A program made the position numbers and the translations under genes. From Bacteroidota bacterium (GTDB lineage Bacteria > Bacteroidota > Rhodothermia > Balneolales > HLUCCA01), in contig DLXM01000016.1 of assembly GCA_003448835.1 (NCBI GenBank), positions 16,053 to 22,713 of the forward strand: DNA of 6,661 nucleotides, written 5' to 3'. Positions 1 to 5,910 of the stretch are shown here, piece by piece (the stretch's first letter is position 1; each line of letters opens with the position of its first letter). Below the pieces are notes generated by a model. The model saw nothing but the letters and a program-made list of their open reading frames with translations, made no database searches and was not told the DNA's origin.

Positions 1-638
1 GTTCGAAAAGCGTCTTTCTCTTGTTTTTTGCAGTAATCGTAATAGGTGTAATAAACAAATTTTTGAAAGAAAGTATCCCTTTTAAAAGTGTCTTTTACCT
101 CTTGCGCAAAATGCACTCTGCTGGACTTATACTGTCCGACCAGGTAAAAATATTCAGACTTATGAAATTCGTAAACTGCCGATTTCCAGCTATGTGCCGC
201 TCCAGCCAATGTGGCCAAGAGCAAACTTTGCCATACCCCATAAGTGTCAAAAAGAAAAATAGAAGAGCATACATACACTGAAATAAACACAAAATTATCG
301 ACGATTCCGTCAATGATGCGCCCCATTTCAGAACTCTGGCCAGTTAATCTGGCGAGTTGTCCATCGCTGCTATCTAAAACCCCGGCTAAAACGACTAAAA
401 ACGACCCCCAAACAGCAAAGTAAAATTGATCCTGCCATAAAAAAAGAATCCCACCCAGAACCCCGGTAATCATACTCGCTACAGAAACCTGAGTTGGAGT
501 AGCTTTCAATTTAGCTGCGAATTTTGCAAAAATGAGTCCAAATGGACGACTGAAAACCAAATCGAATCGTTCTTCAACGGCAACTAATCTGACACTTGAA
601 CGAACCTCATCTCGAATTTTATCAAAGTATGAAAACAT
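1..638 (-). CDS. CDP-alcohol phosphatidyltransferase, 3'-truncated by window edge
   Basis: This integral membrane enzyme family transfers a phosphatidyl (or similar) group from a CDP-activated donor to an alcohol such as inositol phosphate, glycerol phosphate or serine. The frame is open from the ATG at 638-636 to the left edge (212 codons), and an in-frame stop lies upstream at 656-654. The full family signature is present: D89xxD92-G93-xx-A96R97-x8-G106-xxx-D110-xxx-D114, the metal- and CDP-binding residues. Hydrophobic stretches lie near residues 52-70, 73-88, 115-130 and 133-149, followed by a polar stretch; any later membrane segments lie outside the window. The first 50 residues are a soluble, amphipathic lead-in (ATPTQVS before the first helix replaces the common TPN-x-hydrophobic-T). 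The gene starts 22 bases after the PLD-like gene on the same strand, so an operon is likely. No clear Shine-Dalgarno is seen. The family is certain from the motif. The acceptor alcohol (inositol phosphate, glycerol phosphate or other) cannot be read from this part. Confidence 0.93.
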   Translation of the reverse strand, partial: MFSYFDKIRDEVRSSVRLVAVEERFDLVFSRPFGLIFAKFAAKLKATPTQVSVASMITGVLGGILFLWQDQFYFAVWGSFLVVLAGVLDSSDGQLARLTGQSSEMGRIIDGIVDNFVFISVYVCSSIFLFDTYGVWQSLLLATLAGAAHSWKSAVYEFHKSEYFYLVGQYKSSRVHFAQEVKDTFKRDTFFQKFVYYTYYDYCKKQEKDAFR

Positions 639-660
639 AATGATGGTGTAATTTCAGGGG

Positions 661-1746
661 CTAAATTTTTAATGATTTGGTATCAAATTTCAGTAAGATT
701 TTATAAATCTTAGTCATCATAAAATTAATAATTGGATGTGACTCAGGTTGAGTAAATTCTACCGATTTAGAAACTATTTCTGATTTTACTCTTTGTATAA
801 ATTCATCAATAATTGATTGGTTAGATGTAGCAATCAAAATTTCTTCCTCAAAAAAATAACTGGCAAAATCATAATTTGAACTTCCGACTATCAATTCATG
901 ATCATCAATTAATATCGCTTTGAGGTGCGACATGATTCCGGGAAGTTGATGAAGAGTAAACCATCGGCCCTGTAATTTATGGTGTAACAGCTTGTTGAAA
1001 ATCCCTTTATTATTTTTTTCAGGGGTATAAATGTGGATGTCGGTTTGATCTGAAATTGATGCTAATACAGATAGTAACGGATCGGACAAATATGGTGAAA
1101 ATATATCAATTCGTTGATGTGACGTGCGAATTTTGTCGAAAAGTTTAGAATATATATCAGTACTTGTTGGACTTAGTATGAAAAGTTCTTCAGTACCACT
1201 GTTTGTGTAACCCGAAGTTTTGACTCCTGAGCTGTTTTTTAATATGTCGTCAGCGACTAAATCGACTAATTGATCATCATCGAATTGGATCATCATATCA
1301 TACCAGTCAAAATTGTGGTCACTGAAGTTAATACCACCTAGCAGGCATACATTATCAATAACGATTGATTTTTTGTGGTTTCTGGAAGGATAAGTATAAA
1401 ATCGCAATCCAATTGGATTTGAAACGTGGACTTTGATTCCAAAAGATTGAGCTAATGCTATCAATTTTTGAGCATTTCTATATTCTGCTCTCAAATTTGG
1501 ATTTAAAATTCCGGCTGGTGACATGAGCATGGTGTCGTTTACTACCCAATTTGAATAGTCATCAATCACCAGGATTTTTTGGATTGCCGGAGAATTCAGC
1601 ATGGTATTTATAAGCCATTCACCTGCGGCATCTCCCTCAAAAGTCATTGATTGGACTAAGAAGCAATCTTTTGCGTTCTCTGCCAGATATTCAAGTTTGG
1701 CCTTAAATTCAGAAGATCCCAGTAAAATTTTATTCTCTGTATACAT
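661..1746 (-). CDS. Phospholipase D-like / cardiolipin synthase-like protein (two HKD motifs)
   Basis: This 361-residue protein belongs to the PLD superfamily, whose bacterial members are mostly cardiolipin synthases (transphosphatidylation between phospholipids) or phospholipases. Both catalytic HxKxxxxD motifs are intact: H124-K126-D131, followed by GGIN (137-140) and a W-Y-D patch, and H274-K276-D281, followed by GSSNYD (288-293). The acidic FEEE run (299-302) sits where ClsA-type enzymes have N-x-E. The two motifs are about 150 residues apart, as expected for an internally duplicated single-chain enzyme. There are no N-terminal membrane helices, so it resembles the soluble ClsB/ClsC type more than ClsA. 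The basic, hydrophobic C-terminus (about 341-361) could be a peripheral membrane contact (inference). It is the first gene of a minus-strand pair with the CDP-alcohol phosphatidyltransferase 22 bases downstream. Local GC is low: 14 of 60 bases at 781-840. A nuclease-type PLD is possible but less likely, given the two motifs and the lipid-enzyme neighbour. Confidence 0.88.
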   Translation of the reverse strand: MYTENKILLGSSEFKAKLEYLAENAKDCFLVQSMTFEGDAAGEWLINTMLNSPAIQKILVIDDYSNWVVNDTMLMSPAGILNPNLRAEYRNAQKLIALAQSFGIKVHVSNPIGLRFYTYPSRNHKKSIVIDNVCLLGGINFSDHNFDWYDMMIQFDDDQLVDLVADDILKNSSGVKTSGYTNSGTEELFILSPTSTDIYSKLFDKIRTSHQRIDIFSPYLSDPLLSVLASISDQTDIHIYTPEKNNKGIFNKLLHHKLQGRWFTLHQLPGIMSHLKAILIDDHELIVGSSNYDFASYFFEEEILIATSNQSIIDEFIQRVKSEIVSKSVEFTQPESHPIINFMMTKIYKILLKFDTKSLKI

Positions 1747-1880
1747 TAATATTCAACAAATTCGGATTTACGCTTAAAAGGTGCTCATCCATTTAACTTT
1801 CACCCTGAATGAGTATTTCTTCTAATAATCGAATCATTTGGAAGGTAATGAAAGCTTATGACTTCTGTGTATTTTGAGTG
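1747..1880. promoter_or_regulatory. Divergent intergenic region between the PLD-like and GT4 genes
   Basis: These 134 AT-rich bases separate two divergently transcribed genes, so promoters for both blocks should lie here. That is an inference from position; I find no convincing -33/-7 Bacteroidota-type or sigma70-type pair. A 9-codon frame (1848-1877) is preceded by GGAAGG at 1840-1845 and ends directly before the GT4 start. It could be a leader peptide or chance. No inverted repeat stands out as an operator. Confidence 0.45.
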
Positions 1881-3146
1881 ATGCGAATTATTCAGATTTG
1901 TCCGTATGACTTAAACCGCCCCGGAGGTGTTCGATCTCACATCTTCGGACTATCGCAATCGCTCGTCGAAGCGGGGCACGAGGTAATTATTATAGGACCC
2001 GATTCTTCAGTATTTAAAGGCTCTGATACCAAAAAATCATCCACTAATGCCATTGAAAGAGATCGTGAAGCTTCAAAAGAACTCATTCAAAGTGATATCG
2101 TTAATGATCATGATATCCTAAAAACAGATCATCATCCCATAAATACTGGTGATAATTCTTTTGGTGGGAAACTCAAATTTATAAAAATTGGGTACCGGCG
2201 AAGTGCAATTCCTTTGTGGGGGACCCAGATTGATTTTTCAGTTGCCAACTCGAGGGAAAAATCCTCTATGTTGGATTTTTTTCAGGATTGGAATCCTGAT
2301 GTAGCTCATTTTCACACACCCTGGACCCCATTTTTATCCATGCAGATTTATCGGCTCCTTAAGAAGCTAAAAAATGCAGGTAATCGTCCACCCAGATTCA
2401 TTGCAACTTTTCATGATAGTCCACCGGACACTTGGTTTGGGTCCGTTCTGGGTAATTTTGTGATGCCTTTGGCTGCTAAATTTATGCTTCCGAAATTTGA
2501 TGAAGTGATATCAGTATCTGAGTTTCAAAGTCAGTTTATTTCAAAATGGAGCAGTAAAAAAGTCCACATCATCCCAAATGGCATTCGACTAGATGAAGGA
2601 GGCGAAAGAGTATCCTGGGAACCATCAAAAACGATCTTATTTCTGGGACGATTGGAGGCTAGAAAAGGACTCATTCACCTTTTGCAGGCTTATAAAATAC
2701 TTAAAACGCGAATACCTGAAGTTAATCTAATCGTTGCCGGAGAGGGTCCGCAACGCCGTGAAGGCGAATTATTTTCTCAGCTTCATCAATTGGAAGTGGA
2801 CTTTCGGGGGATGGTATCGGAGGAAGAAAAAAACAGGTTGTTACTGAGTGCCGGGGTGTTTGTGAGTCCTGCATTGTTTGGAGAAAGTTTTGGGATTGTG
2901 TTGGTCGAAGCCATGGCAAAGGGAGTTCCTGTAGCGGGATATGGGAATCCGGGTTATTTAAGTGTGGTGGCGGGAGTTTGCGAAGAGAATTTCCCAAGTC
3001 CAGGAGACGTCGCGGCACTAGCTAATGTTATCGATAAAGTGCTCACAAATCCAGATTATGCGCAGGAACTATCAAAAAAAGGACTTATCCATGCCCAAAC
3101 ATTTGATTGGGATTTAATCTCGAAGCGAATTCTAAAATTATATTAG
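1881..3146 (+). CDS. GT4-family glycosyltransferase, PimA-like
   Basis: This is a retaining GT-B glycosyltransferase of family 4, 421 residues counted from the ATG at 1881. A GTG at 1878 is the only earlier start, directly after an in-frame TGA, and MRIIQICPY is the usual N-terminus of the family. The N-terminal domain shows P14GGVRSH (acceptor-side glycine loop), the AGHEV strand (31-35) and ATFHDS (175-180). The C-terminal donor domain shows IPNGI (231-235), LFLGRLEARKG (253-263, with the Arg and Lys that contact the sugar-nucleotide phosphates), VAGEGP (285-290) and the E335-x7-E343 motif in ESFGIVLVEAMAKG. Wording around CPY-x-PGGVxSH and ESFGIVLVEAMA resembles phosphatidylinositol mannosyltransferase PimA, so a membrane lipid acceptor is plausible. 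The lipid-synthesis genes transcribed divergently support this but do not prove it. A polar stretch (about 44-95) looks like an insertion relative to PimA. Donor sugar and acceptor are unknown. No signal peptide or membrane helix is visible. Confidence 0.9.
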   Translation: MRIIQICPYDLNRPGGVRSHIFGLSQSLVEAGHEVIIIGPDSSVFKGSDTKKSSTNAIERDREASKELIQSDIVNDHDILKTDHHPINTGDNSFGGKLKFIKIGYRRSAIPLWGTQIDFSVANSREKSSMLDFFQDWNPDVAHFHTPWTPFLSMQIYRLLKKLKNAGNRPPRFIATFHDSPPDTWFGSVLGNFVMPLAAKFMLPKFDEVISVSEFQSQFISKWSSKKVHIIPNGIRLDEGGERVSWEPSKTILFLGRLEARKGLIHLLQAYKILKTRIPEVNLIVAGEGPQRREGELFSQLHQLEVDFRGMVSEEEKNRLLLSAGVFVSPALFGESFGIVLVEAMAKGVPVAGYGNPGYLSVVAGVCEENFPSPGDVAALANVIDKVLTNPDYAQELSKKGLIHAQTFDWDLISKRILKLY

Positions 3147-3187
3147 TTGTATCAAATAAATTGATTTAATCTCAATATTCGATTTTC

Positions 3188-3210
3188 GGGAAACTGCATG
3201 TCTGTTTCCT
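3188..3210 (+). repeat. Inverted repeat GGAAAC/GTTTCC, 9-base loop
   Basis: GGAAAC (3189-3194) pairs with GTTTCC (3204-3209), and a G-T wobble at 3188/3210 extends it to seven pairs. It lies 42 bases after the GT4 stop codon. It is not followed by a T run, so it is a weak candidate terminator at best; it might equally be an operator or mRNA-end structure. Confidence 0.35.
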
Positions 3211-3228
3211 TATATTGGGGTATAAAAT

Positions 3229-3242
3229 GCACGCAGACGTGC
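3229..3242 (+). repeat. Compact GC hairpin GCACG-CAGA-CGTGC
   Basis: A perfect 5-bp stem (3229-3233 with 3238-3242) closes a CAGA tetraloop, in otherwise AT-rich DNA 39 bases before the GT2 start codon. No T-tract follows, so it is not a standard terminator. It could lie in the 5' untranslated region of the GT2-DUF4922 transcript. Confidence 0.35.
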
Positions 3243-3281
3243 TGATTTCAGTCTAATATTTTATCAAATTTATCATCTACT

Positions 3282-4748
3282 ATGTCTAAAAAAATCACAG
3301 TTTTCTTACCGTGTACCGGCAGTGATTTTACTCAACTAACTGCTGAAGCATTTGCATCATCGAATCTGGTTGAAAAAATCTATTTATTAGCATCGAATCC
3401 ATCAGGAATCACTTCCAGTAAAACTCAAGATCTGAAAGTCGACTCATTATTAAGTAGCAATACGTTTAAAAAAATTGCTGAAGTTTCGTCGACGGAATAT
3501 TCACTGATCCTCACCAAAGATACTCAGATTGCATTGGGACAATTTTGCCTTGAGAGATTTCTTCAAGTGGCAAATGATACCGCTGCCGGGATCGTTTATT
3601 CAGATTTTATCGAGATCAAAGGGGATGTCCGCTCAAATCACCCGGTTAATGATTATCAATTTGGAAGCGTACGCGACGATTTTGACTTTGGTCCAATTAT
3701 GTTTTTTAACTCAAAAGCGTTGAAGTCAGCGGTGAATGCATTTGAATCTGATTATCAACATGCCGGACTCTACGACACTCGACTACGTGTTTCTCAAAAT
3801 CATGATTTGGTGCGGGTAACGGAATTTTTATATAGTACCGTCCAGACCGATACCCGAAAAACCGGTGAAAAAGTTTTTGATTATGTAGATCCAAGAAACC
3901 GACAGGTTCAAATTGAGATGGAACTTGCATTCACCGAACATCTGAAAGAAATCGGCGCGTATTTAATACCGGAATTTAAATTAGTTGAAGAGCAGGATGT
4001 TGAATTTCCGATTGAAGCTTCGGTTGTAATTCCGGTTCGAAACCGAATCAGGACGATTCGTGATGCCGTGAAGTCCGTCCTGATGCAAAAAACGGATTTC
4101 AATTTCAACCTGGTTGTGGTCGATAATTTTTCAACTGACGGCACATTCGAAGCCCTGAATGAAATTGCAGCAAGTGATGATCGTCTAAAAGTGATTGTCC
4201 CTGAACGCAAGGATTTGGGAATTGGTGGATGTTGGAATGAGGCTGTTTTTAGTCAATATTGTGGTAAATATGCCATACAGTTGGACAGTGATGATGTATA
4301 TAAGGACGAAACAACTCTTCAACGTGTAGTGGATGTATTTCGTGAAGAAAAATGCGCTATGGTTGTGGGGAGCTATGAAATGACAGATGTCAATTTGAAT
4401 CCGATTCCTCCCGGAATTATCGATCACAAAGAATGGACTCCTGAAAATGGAAGAAATAATGCGATCAGAATCAACGGACTCGGTGCACCACGTGCATTTT
4501 ACACCCCGATTTTGCGTGAAGTAACGGTTCCAAATGTGAGTTACGGCGAAGATTATGCACTCGGGCTTGCCATTTCAAGACAGTATCAAATTGGGCGAAT
4601 ATATGATCCGATTTATTGTGTGCGACGTTGGGATGATAATACCGATGCATCCCTTGACATCGTTAAAATGAACGCCCATAATGCGTATAAGGACAAACTT
4701 CGAACATTCGAATTGCGTGCTCGTCAACAGTTTGTAGCACCTAAATAA
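3282..4748 (+). CDS. Tandem GT2-family glycosyltransferase (degenerate plus canonical domain)
   Basis: This 488-residue protein has two GT-A-type halves. Residues about 245-455 form a canonical GT2 domain: SVVIPVRNR (247-255), [11 protein letters not shown] (278-288, with the UDP/GDP-contacting D281), the metal-binding D335SDD338, a GEDY motif (422-425) for the catalytic-base region, and [11 protein letters not shown] (448-458) at its end. Residues 1-190 look like a diverged copy: [11 protein letters not shown] replaces the usual IIPxYN start, IVYSDF (104-109) sits where DxD should be, and [17 protein letters not shown] (168-184) parallels [15 protein letters not shown] (431-445). The first half therefore probably lacks catalysis and may bind acceptor or partner (inference). 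No membrane helix or signal peptide is visible, so a cytoplasmic or membrane-peripheral enzyme is expected. The DUF4922-like gene starts eight bases after the stop, so the two are probably co-translated. The start is the first in-frame ATG, with no Shine-Dalgarno. Donor and product are unknown. Confidence 0.9.
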   Translation: MSKKITVFLPCTGSDFTQLTAEAFASSNLVEKIYLLASNPSGITSSKTQDLKVDSLLSSNTFKKIAEVSSTEYSLILTKDTQIALGQFCLERFLQVANDTAAGIVYSDFIEIKGDVRSNHPVNDYQFGSVRDDFDFGPIMFFNSKALKSAVNAFESDYQHAGLYDTRLRVSQNHDLVRVTEFLYSTVQTDTRKTGEKVFDYVDPRNRQVQIEMELAFTEHLKEIGAYLIPEFKLVEEQDVEFPIEASVVIPVRNRIRTIRDAVKSVLMQKTDFNFNLVVVDNFSTDGTFEALNEIAASDDRLKVIVPERKDLGIGGCWNEAVFSQYCGKYAIQLDSDDVYKDETTLQRVVDVFREEKCAMVVGSYEMTDVNLNPIPPGIIDHKEWTPENGRNNAIRINGLGAPRAFYTPILREVTVPNVSYGEDYALGLAISRQYQIGRIYDPIYCVRRWDDNTDASLDIVKMNAHNAYKDKLRTFELRARQQFVAPK

Positions 4749-4756
4749 CTGAGCAG

Positions 4757-5815
4757 ATGTTTCTTACAAAAGTAGATTTAATGGCTTACGGACTCCCACG
4801 CAGGGAGTCCGATTTGTCTGATCGTGGATTCGCACTGCTCAAACAACAGCACGATACCTGGCCATTACTCCAAAAAGGAGCATCTACCTTGGGGATGGTT
4901 GTTGTGCGCGAAATAGAGTTTGATGGATTTTCCATGAAGTTGCAATTTAATCCGGGACGCATAGTTTCGAGTTCAGCTAAAGTAGATGCAAAATCTATAG
5001 CAGAGCGAAAGTGTTTTCTGTGCCTTGAGAACTTGCCGACTGAACAAAAAGGTGTGATTGCTGGTGATGATACCCTAAATGAATCTGAGAATGACGTGAC
5101 TGATGCATCAAACTATGTGGTACTGGTAAATCCATTTCCGATTTTTCCGGAGCATTTTACGATTCCCCATCAGTCTCACGTTCCCCAACGAATAGCTGAT
5201 TCCATCGGTACAATGTTGGATATTACCCGGGATATGGGCAGTCGGTACACGCTGTTTTATAACGGTCCACGATGTGGTGCATCGGCGCCGGATCACCTGC
5301 ATTTTCAGGCAGGAGATCGTGGATTTATGACAATCGATTCAACCTGGGAACAGTTGGTTCAAAAACATGGTAAATGGATTCGTGAAACATCGGACATCCG
5401 AATTGCAAAAGTGGATGATGGATTACGTCGATTTGTCGTGATTGAATCAAGTGTTCGCGATGAAGCATTGAAATCCTTCAACAAATTGTATCGAAAATTT
5501 GAAAGTCTGAATTGGCAGATTCATCCAAATGAACCGGATATTGAAGAGCCGATGCTCAATATTTTATGCAGTTTTGAGCAAAGTAAGTGGCGTTTGATTA
5601 TTTTTTTACGCAAAAAACATCGTCCAACGCAGTTTTTTGCTGAAGGTGATGATAAAATTCTGTTTTCGCCGGCTTCGGTAGATTTTGGTGGCGTTTGTAT
5701 CACTCCGGTCGAAAAAGATTTCAACTCAATTACTCGCGAGGATCTCACGGATATGTTTAATCAACTGAGTGTTGATCCCAAGTATTTGCATGCTGTAGCT
5801 GATGAGTTGATTTAA
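4757..5815 (+). CDS. DUF4922-like GalT/HIT-superfamily protein, putative nucleotide-sugar phosphorylase
   Basis: This 352-residue protein carries the hallmarks of the GalT / Ap4A phosphorylase branch of the HIT fold. FNPGRIVSSSAK (64-75) leads into a zinc-type C86FLC89 in RKCFLCLENLPTEQ, then NPFPIFPEHFTIP (125-137), then NGPRCGASAPDHLHFQ (169-184) holding the H180-x-H182-x-Q184 active-site motif. RKKHRP (285-290) and SPASVDFGGVCITP (304-317) form the C-terminal part. In characterised relatives (GalT, APA1/2, GDP-L-galactose phosphorylase VTC2) the HxH region supplies the histidine that forms a nucleotidyl intermediate; HLHFQA is especially VTC2-like. A role in phosphorolysis or nucleotidyl transfer on a sugar nucleotide is thus inferred, with substrate unknown. 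I recall this domain as DUF4922, common in Bacteroidota; that name is from memory. The gene lies eight bases after the GT2 gene. An ATG at 4781 (residue 9, MAYGLP) is an alternative start; neither has a clear Shine-Dalgarno. Confidence 0.85.
   Translation: MFLTKVDLMAYGLPRRESDLSDRGFALLKQQHDTWPLLQKGASTLGMVVVREIEFDGFSMKLQFNPGRIVSSSAKVDAKSIAERKCFLCLENLPTEQKGVIAGDDTLNESENDVTDASNYVVLVNPFPIFPEHFTIPHQSHVPQRIADSIGTMLDITRDMGSRYTLFYNGPRCGASAPDHLHFQAGDRGFMTIDSTWEQLVQKHGKWIRETSDIRIAKVDDGLRRFVVIESSVRDEALKSFNKLYRKFESLNWQIHPNEPDIEEPMLNILCSFEQSKWRLIIFLRKKHRPTQFFAEGDDKILFSPASVDFGGVCITPVEKDFNSITREDLTDMFNQLSVDPKYLHAVADELI
4789..4811 (+). repeat. Perfect 9-bp inverted repeat inside the 5' end of the DUF4922-like gene
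   Basis: CGGACTCCC (4789-4797) and GGGAGTCCG (4803-4811) are exact reverse complements around the loop ACGCA. Seven of nine pairs are G-C. The element covers codons 12-19 (GLPRRESD) of the gene and lies 32 bases after its ATG, or 8 bases after the alternative ATG at 4781. No T run follows. In mRNA it should fold into a stable hairpin close to the ribosome start site of the second gene of the pair; any regulatory effect is inference. Confidence 0.7.
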
Positions 5816-5910
5816 ATTTGCCGGTCAAAACAGTTCAAAATTCTCAGTAATTTTATAGTTTCTTCAGCCGGATCAACAACTTCGGTATATCCATCATCAT
5901 CTACAACACT
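5816..5910 (+). other. Short intergenic spacer before the GH3 gene
   Basis: These 95 AT-rich bases contain a direct repeat of TCAAAA (5825-5830 and 5835-5840) but no hairpin terminator and no recognisable promoter. The GH3 gene may be read through from the GT2-DUF4922 pair or have its own weak promoter. The 9-mer ATCATCTAC at 5896-5904 also occurs directly before the GT2 start (3272-3280). Confidence 0.4.

Larger units (their letters stand above)
3147..3281 (+). other. Intergenic spacer with two small hairpins before the GT2 gene
   Basis: This 135-base AT-rich spacer between two same-strand genes contains two inverted repeats (listed separately), a TATATTGG at 3211-3218 that differs by one base from the Bacteroidota TAnnTTTG -7 element, and a TATAAA at 3221-3226. 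No TTTG is found at the matching upstream distance, so a promoter here is possible but weak. The gap length suggests the GT2-DUF4922 pair is transcribed separately from the GT4 gene. No Shine-Dalgarno precedes the ATG at 3282. Confidence 0.35.

Noticed and set aside
21..313. Plus-strand (21-281) and minus-strand (95-313) open frames at the left edge
   Set aside because: Both lie in the wrong frame inside the CDP-alcohol phosphatidyltransferase, whose minus-strand frame is open throughout and carries the full family signature.
1878..1880. GTG as start codon for the GT4 gene
   Set aside because: It adds one residue only and abuts an in-frame TGA; the ATG at 1881 gives the standard MRI-type N-terminus of the family.
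2722..3018. 98-codon minus-strand open frame
   Set aside because: It is antisense to the donor domain of the GT4 gene, which is strongly G-skewed here; the translated protein is Pro/Leu-rich with no recognisable domain.
4033..4045. CGGTT-CGA-AACCG inverted repeat in the GT2 gene
   Set aside because: The stem is only 5 bp with a 3-base loop, and it encodes the conserved IPVRNR segment, so coding constraint and chance explain it.
4217..4236. Possible two-tetrad G-quadruplex (four GG runs)
   Set aside because: GG runs with unequal loops in a coding region for the conserved GIGGCWNE segment are weak and easily due to codon choice.
3529..4427. Several short open frames on both strands inside the GT2 gene
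   Set aside because: They are low-complexity products of other frames; the GT2 frame has intact motifs across the whole region.
5108..5748. Two minus-strand open frames inside the DUF4922-like gene
   Set aside because: They lie antisense to conserved motifs (HLHFQ, RKKHRP, SPASVDFGG) and have no own features.
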